Shown here one piece after another: positions 34,229 to 45,307 of a stretch of DNA of 64,000 nt. Every line of letters begins with the position of its first letter. Position 1 is the stretch's first letter. Position numbers and translations under genes: made by a program. The stretch covers positions 112,435,789 to 112,499,788 of the forward strand of contig NC_050101.1 in assembly GCF_902167145.1 (NCBI RefSeq), given 5' to 3'. The notes below the pieces were generated by a model that was not told the origin of the DNA, made no database searches, and worked only from the letters and a program-made list of their open reading frames with translations. Origin of the DNA: Zea mays. Taxonomy: Eukaryota; Streptophyta; Magnoliopsida; Poales; Poaceae.

Positions 34229-34631
34229 ATCGCTAGAGTTGGATCTTGTAATTAATACGAAATATATGCATAGAAGCTTCAGTCTTAGCGTTAATCTCGG
34301 TCTTAGTTAGTCTTAGTTAGACAGGGTAGTTTGCTATATCCTGTGCATTTATGTTTGTCATGATGAACTATGTTTGGTTTGGATCTTTGTAATGATTGTC
34401 ACCAGAGTGTGGGTATCCCCTGCATTTTGGTTTACATATTATGTTAATGGAGTTAGTTATATAGTTGGGAAACCTTTTATTCCACTTTCCTCTTGATCTG
34501 AGAAGCTGTGTGGTCTGTGTTGGAGATCAGTGAAGATGCTCACCTGCTCAGTGTTGTTGAAGAATTCTATACTCTTTTCTTATGCTGCAAGATTTGCCAG
34601 ATCAGTTCTGATGTGTGGTTGCATTCTGCAG
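34229..34631 (+). other. Gap between pre-gag ORF and gag of Gyp-B
   Basis: T-rich, no gene seen. It ends TTGCATTCTGCAG directly before the gag ATG, again like a 3' splice site. Confidence 0.5.
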
Positions 34632-37600
34632 ATGTCAGAGAACAGGCGCAGAGGAGGAAGGCGTGCTCAGCAGGAGCAAGCCGGTCAACAAGATGAGGCG
34701 CCCCAGCAGCAGCAGCTGCCACCCCCGCCCCCGATGTCGATCGAGCAGATGTTTCTGATGCAGACTCAGGCAGTTCAGGCCATCGGTCAGACTCTGGCCG
34801 CCATTCAGCAGCAGCAGCAGCAACAGCAGCAAGCACCACCCCAGCCTCAGATGCCTCAGATGCCCAGAGACAAGCGTGCTGAATTCATGAGAGGTCATCC
34901 CCCAACGTTCGCTCACTCTTCTGACCCCATGGATGCTGAAGATTGGCTGCGCACTGTGGAGCGGGAGTTGCATACCGCTCAGTGTGATGACAGGGAGAAA
35001 GTCTTGTATGGTCCCCGTCTGTTGAGAGGAGCAGCCCAATCATGGTGGGAGTCTTACCTCGCCACCCATGCCAACCCCGACACCATCACCTGGGAAGAAT
35101 TCAGAGGTAGCTTTCGTCAGTACCACGTGCCTGCAGGTCTGATGACAGTGAAGAAGGAGGAGTTCCTGGCCCTTAAGCAAGGGTCATCATCTGTCAGTGA
35201 GTATCGAGACAGGTTTCTGCAATTGTCTCGCTATGCTCCTGAGGATGTCAACACTGACGCCAAGCGACAATACCGTTTTCTGAGAGGCTTGGTCGACCCC
35301 CTGTAGTATCAACTGATGAATCACACCTTTCCAACATTCCAGCACCTGATTGATAGAGCGATCATGACAGAAAGGAAGCGTAAGGAGATGGAAGATCGTA
35401 AGCGCAAGATCAGTGGACCCCAGCCTGGAAGCAGCAGCCGCCCTCGTTTTTCAGGCAATCAACCTCAGCAGTTCAGGCAGAACCAGCGTCCACCTCAGCA
35501 GCGTCAGCAGCATCAGCAGTTCCAAAGGCAGTATCCTCAGCATCAGTACCAGAACCGTCAGAGCAATCAGTCAGGAGGTCAGTTTCAAAGGCAGAATCAG
35601 CAAGCACCCCGTCTTCCTGCCCCAGCAAACCAGCAGAACAGTCAGGCAGCACCAGCTCAGGTTGGAAACAGGGCATGTTTCCACTGTGGAGAGCAGGGCC
35701 ATTGGGTGATGCAATGTCCGAAGAAGGCAGCCCAGCAGCAGTCAGGCCCCAATGCCCCAGCAAAGCAGAATGTGTCTCAGCCTGGAGCAGGCAACCGCCC
35801 TCAACAGCGCTATAATCATGGAAGATTGAATCACTTGGAGGCTGAAGCAGTTCAGGAGACCCCCGGCATGATAGTAGGTATGTTCCCAGTCGACTCCCAT
35901 ATTGCAGAAGTGTTATTTGATACTGGAGCAACGCATTCTTTCATTACTGCATCATGGGTAGAAGCACATAATCTTCCAACTACTACCATGTCAACCCCCA
36001 TTCAAATTGACTCAGCTGGTGGTAGAATTCGAGCTGATAGCATTTGTTTGAATATAAGTGTGGAAATAAGGGGGATAGCATTTCCCGCCAACCTTATAGT
36101 AATGGGTACTCAGGGAATAGATGTCATCCTAGGGATGAATTGGCTAGATAAGTATCAGGCAGTTATCAGTTGTGATAAAAGGACAATCAAGTTGGTGTCC
36201 CCACTAGGAAAGGAAGTGGTGACCGAGTTAGTCCCACCTGAGCCGAAGAAAGGAAATTGTTATCAGATGGCTGTCGATAGCAGTGAAGCAGATCCAATTG
36301 AGAGTATCAAGGTTGTGTCTGAATTCCCAGATGTGTTTCCAAAGGATTTACCAGGTATGCCACCAGAGCGGAAAGTTGAATTTGCCATAGAGCTTCTTCC
36401 TGGAACCGCCCCCATCTTTAAGAGAGCTTACAGAATATCCGGACCAGAGTTGGTTGAGCTTAAGAAGCAGATTGATGAGCTGTCAGAGAAAGGTTACACC
36501 CGGCCAAGCACCTCGCCTTGGGCCGCCCCTGTCTTATTTGTGGAAAAGAAAGATGGCACCAAGAGGATGTGCATCGATTATCGAGCTTTGAATGAGGTCA
36601 CGATCAAGAACAAGTATCCCTTGCCCAGAATAGAAGATCTGTTCGACCAGTTGAGAGGAGCCAGTGTGTTCTCCAAGATTGATCTGAGGTCAGGTTATCA
36701 TCAGCTCAGGATCCGACCTTCGGACATTCCGAAGACGGCATTCATTACCAAGTATGGTTTGTATGAGTTCACAGTGATGTCTTTTGGTTTGACCAATGCA
36801 CCAGCGTTCTTCATGAATCTGATGAACAGTGTATTCATGGATTACCTTGATAAGTTTGTGGTGGTATTCATTGATGACATTCTGATTTATTCCCAAAGCG
36901 AAGAAAAGCACGCAGATCATTTGAGGATGGTATTGCAGAGATTGCGAGAGCACCAGTTGTACGCAAAGTTGAGCAAGTGTGAGTTCTGGATCAGCGAAGT
37001 CCTGTTCTTGGGTCACATAATCAACAAGGAAGGATTGGCTGTGGATCCGAAGAAAGTGGCAGACATTCTGAACTGGAAAGCGCCAACGGATGCTCGAGGA
37101 ATCAAGAGCTTCATTGGAATGGCCGGATATTATCGGCGATTCATTGAAGGGTTTTCGAAGATTGCGAAGCCAATGACAGCGTTGCTAGGCAACAAGGTTG
37201 AGTTCAAATGGACCCAGAAATGTCAAGAGGCCTTTGAAGCGCTGAAAGAGAAGTTGACTACAGCGCCTGTCCTAGTCTTGCCTGATGTGCACAAGCCCTT
37301 CTCGGTGTATTGCGATGCTTGTTACACAGGTTTGGGATGTGTGTTGATGCAAGAGGGAAGAGTGGTGGCTTACTCGTCCCGACAGTTGAAGGTTCATGAG
37401 AAGAATTACCCAATCCATGATCTAGAGTTGGCAGCAGTGGTTCACGCACTGAAGACATGGAGGCACTATTTGTATGGGCAGAAATGTGATGTTTACACAG
37501 ACCACAAGAGTCTAAAGTACATATTCACCCAATCAGAGTTGAACATGAGGCAACGAAGATGGTTAGAGCTGATCAAAGACTATGAGTTGGAGATTCATTA

Positions 37601-39202
37601 CCATCCAGGCAAAGCAAACGTAGTGGCAGATGCTTTGAGCAGAAAGAGTCAAGTCAATCTGATGGTCGCTCGCCCGATGCCTTATGAGTTGGCCAAGGAG
37701 TTCGACAGGTTGAGTCTCGGGTTTCTGAACAATTCGCGAGGAGTCATAGTTGAATTGGAACCTACCTTGGAGCGAGAAATCAAAGAAGCGCAGAAGAATG
37801 ATGAAAAGATCAGTGAGATTCGGCGATTGATTCTAGATGGCAGAGGCAAAGATTTTCGAGAAGATGCTGAAGGCGTGATATGGTTCAAAGACCGCTTATG
37901 TGTTCCCAATGTCCAGTCTATTCGAGAGTTGATCCTCAAGGAAGCTCATGAGACAGCCTATTCGATTCACCCTGGTAGTGAGAAGATGTATCAGGATCTG
38001 AAGAAGAAATTCTGGTGGTACGGAATGAAGAGGGAAATCGCAGAGCATGTGGCTAAGTGCGATAGTTGTCGAAGAATTAAGGCAGAGCACCAGAGACCAG
38101 CTGGATTGTTGCAACCGTTGCAGATCCCTCAGTGGAAATGGGATGAAATTGGTATGGATTTCATAGTCGGATTGCCTCGCACTCGAGCCGGCTACGATTC
38201 TATTTGGGTAGTGGTGGACCGTTTGACCAAGTCAGCCCACTTCATACCTGTCAAGACCAGCTACAACAGTGCAGTATTGGCAGAGTTGTATATGTCTCGG
38301 ATCGTTTGTCTTCATGGTGTGCCAAAGAAGATAGTGTCAGACAGAGGAACGCAGTTCACCTCTCATTTCTGGCAGCAGTTGCATGAAGCCTTGGGCACAC
38401 ATCTGAATTTCAGTTCAGCTTATCACCCGCAGACAGATGGCCAGACTGAAAGGACCAATCAAATTCTCGAAGATATGTTGAGAGCCTGTGCGTTGCAAGA
38501 TCAGTCCGGATGGGACAAGCGATTGCCTTATGCAGAGTTTTCCTATAACAACAGTTACCAGGCCAGTTTGAAGATGTCACCGTTTCAGGCGCTTTATGGA
38601 AGGAGTTGTAGAACTCCGTTGCAATGGGATCAGCCTGGAGAGAAGCAAGTGTTTGGGCCAGACATTCTGCTTGAAGCCGAAGAGAACATCAAGATGGTCC
38701 GAGAGAATCTGAAGATAGCGCAATCGAGGCAGCGAAGCTATGCAGACACAGAAGAAGAGAGCTGAGTTTTGAAGTCGGAGACTTTGTCTATCTGAAAGTG
38801 TCACCGATCAGAGGAGTCAGAAGATTCGGAGTGAAAGGCAAGCTAGCACCCCGCTACATTGGTCCGTACCAGATCCTCTCAAAGCGTGGAGAAGTGGCTT
38901 ATCAGCTCAGCCTGCCAGAGAATTTGTCTGCTGTGCATGATGTCTTTCATGTGTCTCAGTTGAAGAAGTGCTTGCGTGTGCCAGAAGAGCAGTTGCCAGT
39001 GGAAGGTCTTGAGGTCCAGGAGGACTTGACCTATGTTGAGAAGCCAGCTCAGATCCTTGAGATTGCAGACAGAGTCACCCGAAGGAAGACCATCAGAATG
39101 TGCAAAGTCAGATGGAATCACCACTCTGAGGAAGAAGCAACCTGGGAGCGTGAAGATGATCTAGTGGCCAAGTACCCAGAGCTCTTTGCTAGCCAGCCCT
39201 GA
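34632..39202 (+). pseudogene. Gyp-B Gag-Pol with chromodomain-like tail (one nonsense, one frameshift)
   Basis: Gag starts MSENRRRGG at 34632, has a Gln-rich segment, the gypsy gag core WLRTVERELH...WWESYLA, a TAG at 35304-35306 (DPL*YQLMN), then a zinc knuckle [14 protein letters not shown] near 35680. Pol is in the same frame: protease [13 protein letters not shown] with [24 protein letters not shown] and the catalytic FIDD in [12 protein letters not shown], RNase H from [11 protein letters not shown] to DALSRK, integrase with [13 protein letters not shown], Asp in DFIVGLP, DRGTQF and the Glu in DGQTERTNQ, then the GPY-type region KLAPRYIGPYQIL and a chromodomain-like tail ending at 39202. 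A one-base deletion near 38750 (ADT|RRREL) shifts the frame. The tail would bind modified histones and steer insertion, as known for chromoviruses. Confidence 0.9.
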
Positions 39203-39224
39203 ATCTCGAGGGCGAGATTCTTTT

Positions 39225-39238
39225 AAGGGGGATAGGTT
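39225..39238 (+). other. Polypurine tract of Gyp-B
   Basis: AAGGGGGATAGGTT directly before the 3' LTR. Confidence 0.8.
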
Positions 39239-42200
39239 TGTAACGCCCCGAATTTTGCAGTTGAATTTTTTCTTTTCTTTACTCGCCAAAATTCGGGTGT
39301 TACCTTTTCTTTTTCTTTTTTCCCTCGCTAAACCTTGACCTTTTCCAAAGTTCTAGCGGGATTCGGTTTGGATTTCCCGTGTAAGAAAAACCCTAAATAC
39401 TTTATGTTGTTTGATGCACCATGCCGAACCTTGCATTTCTTTTGATTGCTTTGAAAGTGCAAATGCATTCATGTAGAAAGATCGGATTTCGAAAATGAGG
39501 AGAAGATCTTTTCTTTCTTTTTCTCTCTCTTTTTCTCTCTCCTCTTTTTCTCTCCCTCCCGCGCCGTGGGCCGACCCCGGCCGGCCCAGCCGCCCTTGCG
39601 CCCCCTTTTGGGCCCAAAAAGGCCCAGCCGCCCCCCCATCCCCCCTTTTTTTCCCCAAACCCTCTCCCTCTCCCTCTCATTTTCTCTCATTTTCTCTCCC
39701 CCACCCTAAGCCGCCGCCGCCCCTACCCCCCTGCCCTAGCGCCGGCCGCCGCCCTCGCCGTCGGCCGCCCCTCGCCGGTGAGCCCCCCCTCCTCCCTCTC
39801 TCCCTCCTCCCTTCCTCTCCCCTCCCCCTCCTCTCTCCTCGGCAGCCCGCGCCCGGCCGCGCCGTGGCCGCTGGCCGCCCTGGCCACGCCCCCAGCCGGC
39901 CGCTGCCGGCCGCCCCTGGCCGCGCGCCCCAGCCCTCGCCTGGCCGCCCTGGCCTGGCCGCCTTGGCCGCGCCCCCAGCCGGCCGCTGTCGCGCCGCTAG
40001 AGATGTCAATGGGGACCCGATACCCGATAACCCGTGGGGAATTCCCCTATTAGGGTACGGGTATGGGACAAAAATTGTCCCCATGGGTATGGATATGGGA
40101 CAAAATCTCCACCCATTGGGTAAACGGGTATGGGTTTGGGAAGCAATAATCCGAACCCGATTACCCATGGGTATTTCATACGCGTACACATGTCCTGTTT
40201 GTATGAATGAGTTGAGGCCGAGTCGGCCATCAAACCCGGCAGACTCCATTTCTTATATTGGTCCCAAGTACTGATTTCTTTTCTGATGGATGGATGAATG
40301 GATAATGGTTCATGGATGAGTGCTTGCCGATGTGGTGATGTATGAAATCTAGATAGTTTGTGCTAGATGTTAGTACCTAGTTATTCCTTAATTGGGGATG
40401 GGGACCCATTGGGGACCCGAAACCCGAATGGGGATGGGTATGGGATGAGTTTTGTACCCATGATGGGTATGGGTATGGGTATGGGGATGTGTCAAACATG
40501 ATGGGGATGGGTCTGGGATGCTATAACCCGATGGGGAATTACCCATTGACATCTCTACGCGCCGCCCTGGCCCCAGCCGGCCACGGCCGCCCCTGGCGGC
40601 GCGCCCCAGCCCCCACCTGGCCAACCCCGGCCGCCCCCCCGGCCCGCGCCCCGGCCGCGCGCCTGGCCGACCCGGCCGCCTGCCAGCCCGACCCCCCCGC
40701 TCGCCCAGCCTAGGGCCGGTTCAACCGCCCTAGGGTCGGTTCAACCGCCCCCCCTGTTTTTTTTTATTTTATTTTATTTACTTTCTGTGATCATAGCTAT
40801 TTTATTTTAGGTAGGCTAATCATTGTTCATGCCATTGAAATAGGAAGTTTAATTTAAAATTCCGTTATACTAATTGATTCATGTAGTTAATTGTTTATCT
40901 CGTGCGATGTTGATCAACTTAAAATGAATAGGTTTCCATTAGTGCATATAACAGAATTATTTTGTTAAGAACCAATTGTAATTGATCGTTAGTGCATAAG
41001 ATTTAACCCCCTGCGAGACCCTTTCCCGTTTCTTTCTAACCATAACAAATGCAATGTCAAATGTCATACTTGATGCATATTCGCTTTATTTGTTCCCTCG
41101 TATGGTGTACTGTTCTTTTGTATTAAATATGTGGATGGATGTATGTATGTTTGCGCTCGCATAGAGAACGATCCGGTCGAAGAGCCCGAGGAATTCGTAG
41201 GAGAAGCCCCTGAGCAGCAGTCGGTTGGTGGAGGCAAGTGTCCTTTGACCTATCTCTATCCTAATCATTCTTTAATTCACCTCCCGCATCACACATTTAT
41301 ACCTAAGGATTGACTAGCTTTTTGTTATCCATGTCCTTGTTTACCTATTTGGGTCGGATTATTACTGCTTAGTTTGATGCTATTGCTCAACTTTAATCAA
41401 TGAACATGATGTGGTTATCTATGATACGCTGTTTTCCCGTTCTTATTTATGATTATACTTGTGGCATTTAAGGGGACTCGAGCGGTTTCTCGAGTGCCTC
41501 TCCGTAAGGACCTGTTCAATGGATGACCGCCCGGGAAAACAGTGCAACCATGAGGGTGGAATGGGGTGCCCTTAGCTGAATAATTAGAGGATCCGGGGTG
41601 TAGTTCGCTTCGCCGTCGTGCCGTCAATGGGGCTCGGTGTATGCGGCTCGCTCTGCCAAGGTTGATTTGTCCCTTGGGGAGGAGTGCGGTACATTTAGGA
41701 AACCTAACGGGTGGCTACAGCCCCGGGGAATCTTTGTAAAGGCTTCGTAGTGAATCCTTGGCCATTCACCTCGGGAGTGAATAAGGGTCTTGCAAGCCCG
41801 GGCCAGAGAGGGAATCACGGCTTGTGGGTAAAGTGCACAACCTCTGCAGAGTGTTATGAAACTGATATATCAGCCGTGCTCGCGGTTATGAGCGGCCAAG
41901 GGAGCTCCAGAGATTAGTGATACTTGATCAGAGATACTTTGGTACAGGTGACAATGAGATTGATGGTTCTGATTACGATTATGGTATTGGTAAGTGGTAT
42001 TCTTTCCGTTTGGAAAGGATACATTGGGCTAATAACTTGGGTTAATGTTAAAACCTGGCTTTCTACTAGTAAGTAATAACCTGACCAACTAAAAGCAACT
42101 GCTTGACTTATCCCCACATAAAGCTAGTCCACTACAGCCAAACAGGATACTTGCTGAGTATGTTGATGTGTACTCACCCTTGCTCTACACACCAAACCCC

Positions 42201-42553
42201 CCCCCCCCCAGGTTGTCAGCATTGCAACCACTGCTCAGGCGAAGATGAAGCTGTGGAAGGAGACTTCCAGGAGTTCCAAGACTACGACGAGTTCTAGGTG
42301 TGGGTTAGCGGCAACCCCCCAGTCGGCTGCCTGTGAAGGCCGCGTTATCTATGTTTCTTTTCCGCACTTTGATTTATTGTAAGAACTATATGGACGTCTC
42401 AGACGTATGATGTAATCGACTATTTCCCTTATTAATACTATTTTGAGCACTGTGTGATGATGTCCATATTATGTAACTGCTGTGTACGTGAATAACTGAT
42501 CCTGGCACGTACATGGTTCGCATTCGGTTTGCCTTCTAAAACCGGGTGTGACA
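39239..42553 (+). repeat. 3' LTR of Gyp-B with a hAT MITE inside
   Basis: Begins TGTAACGCCCC and ends GGGTGTGACA. It is 3315 bp, or about 2747 bp after removing the 560-bp MITE and one 8-bp duplication. It is also about 14 bp shorter in a GCGCGCCTGGCC repeat than the 5' copy. Confidence 0.94.
39998..40557. mobile_element. Complete 560-bp hAT-type MITE
   Basis: TIRs TAGAGATGTCAATGGG and its perfect inverse CCCATTGACATCTCTA bound the element, and 8-bp duplications CGCGCCGC flank it (39990-39997 and 40558-40565). The body repeats GGGTATGGG/GGGGACCC words. No transposase is encoded, so it needs a hAT transposase in trans. The 5' LTR of Gyp-B holds the empty site. Confidence 0.95.
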
Positions 42554-43134
42554 AAGATCCTCTACCCACAAATCCAGAAGCTACTGTACGCAGTAATTCT
42601 GACACGACGAAAGTTGCGACACTACTTCGAGTCTCATCCGGTGACTATGGTGTCATCCTTCCCCTGGGAGAGATCATCCAGTGTCGAGAGGCCTCGGGTA
42701 GGATAGCAAAATGGGCAGTGGAACTCATGGGCGAAACAATTTCATTCGCCCCTCGGAAGGCCATAAAATCCCAAGTCTTGGTGGACTTTCTGGTTGAATG
42801 GGTCGACACCCAATTGCCGACAGCTCCAATCCACGCCGAACTTTGGACCATGTACTTTGATGGCTCGCTGATGAAAACAGGAGCAGGTGCTGGCTTGCTC
42901 TTCATCTCACCCCTCAGGAAACATGTGCGCTATGTGCTGCGCCTCCATTTTCCGGTGTCAAACAACGTGGCCGAGTACGAGGCTTTGGTTAACGGGTTAC
43001 GCATCACCGTCGAGATAGGGGTTCGGTGCCTCGACGCTCGGGGCGACTCGCAGCTTGTCATTCATGAAGAACTCCCACTATCGCGACCAAAAGATGGAGG
43101 CCTATTGCGACGAAGTTCGGCGCTTGGAAGATAA
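42554..43134 (+). pseudogene. Gyp-A pol continuation: end of first RNase H and archaeal-type second RNase H
   Basis: The first codons continue directly from 17544 (KILYPQIQKLLYAVILTRRKLRHYF split across the target duplication). A one-base shift near 42655 moves the frame to ...LGEIIQCREASGRIAKWAVELMGE, followed by a second RNase H with MYFDGS, NNVAEYEALV and DARGDSQLVI, the acidic residues of archaeal-type RNase H. Another shift near 43060 leads into the integrase frame, where YNETADELAKIAS supplies the last acidic residue. Two RNase H domains in series are known from the Tat lineage of plant gypsy elements. Confidence 0.82.
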
Positions 43135-44629
43135 GTTCTACGGGCTGGAGCTCAACCATATTGCTCGACGGTACAACGAGACCGCGGATGAGCTAGCTAA
43201 AATAGCCTCGGGGCGGACGATGGTTCCCCCGGACCTCTTCTCCAAGGATATATATCAACCATCCGTGAAACTTGACGACGCGCCCGAACCTGACGAGACC
43301 TCGGCCCAGCGCGAGGTACCCTCGGCCGCCGAGGGTGAGGCCTTGTGCATCGAGGAAGAGCGGAATGGGGTTGCGCCAAACCAAAACTGGCAGACCCCGT
43401 ACCTGCAATATCTCCTCCGAGGAGAGCTGCCCCTCGACAAGGCCGAAGCTCGACGACTGGCTCGGCGCGCCAAGTCGTTCGTTTTACTGGGTGATGAAAA
43501 AGAGTTGTACCACCGCAACCCCTCAGGCATTCTCCAACGATGCATATCCGTCGCCCAAGGACAAGAGTTGTTACAAGAAATACACTCGAGGGCTTGCGGT
43601 CACCATGCAGCACCTCGGACCTTCGTCGGAAACACTTTCCGACAAGGTTTCTACTGGCCGACCGCAGTGGCCGACGCCACTAGGATTGTACGCTCCTGCC
43701 GAGGGTGTCAATTCTACGCGAAACAAACGCACCTACCCACTCAAGCCCTGCAGACAATACCCATCACTTGGTCGTTTGCCGTATGGGGTTTGGACCTCGT
43801 CGGCCCCTTGCAGAAGGCACCCGGGGGCTTCAAGCACCTGCAGGTCGCCGTCGACAAATTCTCCAAGTGGATCGAGGTCCGACCCTTAACCAGCATCGGG
43901 TCCGAGCAGGCGGTGGCGTTCTTCACAAACATCATCCATCGCTTTGGGGTCCCAAACTCCATCATCACCGACAATGGCACGCAGTTCACTGGGAAGAAGT
44001 TCCTGGACTTCTGCGAAGACCACCACATCTGTGTGGACTGGGCCGCCGTAGCTCACCCAATGACAAATGGGCAGGTGGAGCGCGCCAACGGTATGATTTT
44101 GCAGGGACTAAGGCTGAGGATCTACAACGAACTCAGCAAGTTCGGCAAGCGGTGGATAAAAGAACTACCCTCGGTGGTTTGGAGTCTGAGGATGACGCCG
44201 AGCCGGGCCATGAGTTTCTCGCCGTTTTTCCTAGTCTATGGGGCCGAGGCCATCTTACCCACGGACTTGGAATACGGTTCCCCGAGGACAAAGGCTTACG
44301 ACGACCAAAGCAACCAGACCAGCCGAGAAGATTCGTTGGACCAGCTGGAAGAAGCTCGGGACGTGGCCTTACTACACTCAGCGCGGTATCAGCAGTCTCT
44401 GCGATGCTACCACGCCCGAAGGGTTCGGCCCCGAGGCTTCCAAGTGGGAGACTTGGTACTTCGGCTGCGACAAGACGCCCGAGGGTGCCACAAGCTTACT
44501 CCTCCCTGGGAAGGGCCCTTCATCATTGCCAAGATTTTGAAGCCTGGGACATACAAGCTGGCCAACGATTAAGGCGAGGTCTACAGCAACGCTTGGAACA
44601 TCCAACAACTACGTCGCTTTTACCCTTAA
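43135..44629 (+). pseudogene. Gyp-A integrase
   Basis: The frame is open from about 43055 to TAA at 44570-44572. The HHCC region shows HSRACGHHAAPR and CRGCQFYAK, the catalytic core shows WGLDLVGPL, IITDNGTQF and NGQVERANGM (Asp, Asp, Glu), and the C-terminal part reads FQVGDLVLRLRQ...LTPPWEGPFIIAKILKPGTYKL. After TAA the same frame continues EVYSNAWNIQQLRRFYP to a second TAA at 44627-44629, so the true end is probably the latter and the first stop is a mutation. There is no chromodomain, as expected for Tat. Confidence 0.85.
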
Positions 44630-44779
44630 AATGTTTCAAGTCGTTCATGTATCTCGCTCTATTTACATGCATAAATAAAGTCTAACCATCAAGGAAGGAT
44701 CAGCCTTGCCTCGGCAAAGCCCGACCCTCCCTCGGGGGCTAGAAGGGGGGAACCCCCTTCTGCGTCAAATCTTTCCTCG

Positions 44780-45200
44780 GAAAAGTCTTTTACCAGAACG
44801 TCTTTCGTGCTTTTCGACTGCGTCGATAACAGAATCCTAAAAACGACAAGAGAACACGTAAGCGGCAAGGCCGACCGAGCCGAGGGACTCCTACGCCTCC
44901 GGGATACGGATACCTCACTCATCACCTTCCGCGAAAAGTAACTCACACTCGAATAAGCGATTCTGCTACCGAACAAGTCCTAACGCTCGAAAACTTTTCT
45001 GCCAGAACGACTTTCGTGCTTTTTCGACTATATCGATAATGGAATCCTAAAAATGACGAGGGACCACGTAAGCTGCAAGGCCGACCGAGCCGAGGGACTC
45101 CTACGCCTCCGGGATACGGATACCTCACTCATCACCTTCCGCGAAAAGTGACTCACGCTCGGACAAGGGATTCTGCTACCAAACAAGTCTTAACGCACGA
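44780..45200 (+). repeat. 210-bp tandem repeat (two copies)
   Basis: The block CCGACCGAGCCGAGGGACTC occurs at 44871 and 45081, period 210, and the similarity covers the whole unit (AGAACG(T/A)CTTTCGTGCTTTT...GCGAAAAGT). A third, more diverged copy (about 46030-46250) carries the same block at 46127. Confidence 0.85.
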
Positions 45201-45307
45201 AACGAGAGGGAAGAAAATGCAGCTTTATAATCTGACGTTAAAATGTTTAGGCCTCAGCGACCGCGAAAAACATATGCATACTTCAAAGCAAACTGTTCTT
45301 GCAGGCT

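Larger units (their letters stand above)
17545..42553 (+). mobile_element. Gyp-B: chromovirus-type Ty3/gypsy element, split by Cop-3
   Basis: It is flanked by perfect 5-bp duplications AAGAT (17540-17544 and 42554-42558). LTRs are 17545-32959 (interrupted by Cop-3 at 18882-31513) and 39239-42553 (interrupted by a hAT MITE). Both start TGTAACGCCCCGAATT and end AAACCGGGTGTGACA, and are about 2.75 kb without guests. Internal order is PBS, a pre-gag ORF, gag, protease, RT, RNase H, integrase and a chromodomain-like tail. Long LTRs and this tail point to the Tekay/Del chromovirus clade. By eye I count about 18-20 substitutions between the LTRs plus indels, so it is clearly younger than Gyp-A and older than Cop-3. 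Confidence 0.94.

Noticed and set aside
38798..39202. Separate small gene after Gyp-B pol
   Set aside because: It is the frame-shifted C-terminus of integrase with the chromodomain-like tail, not an independent gene.
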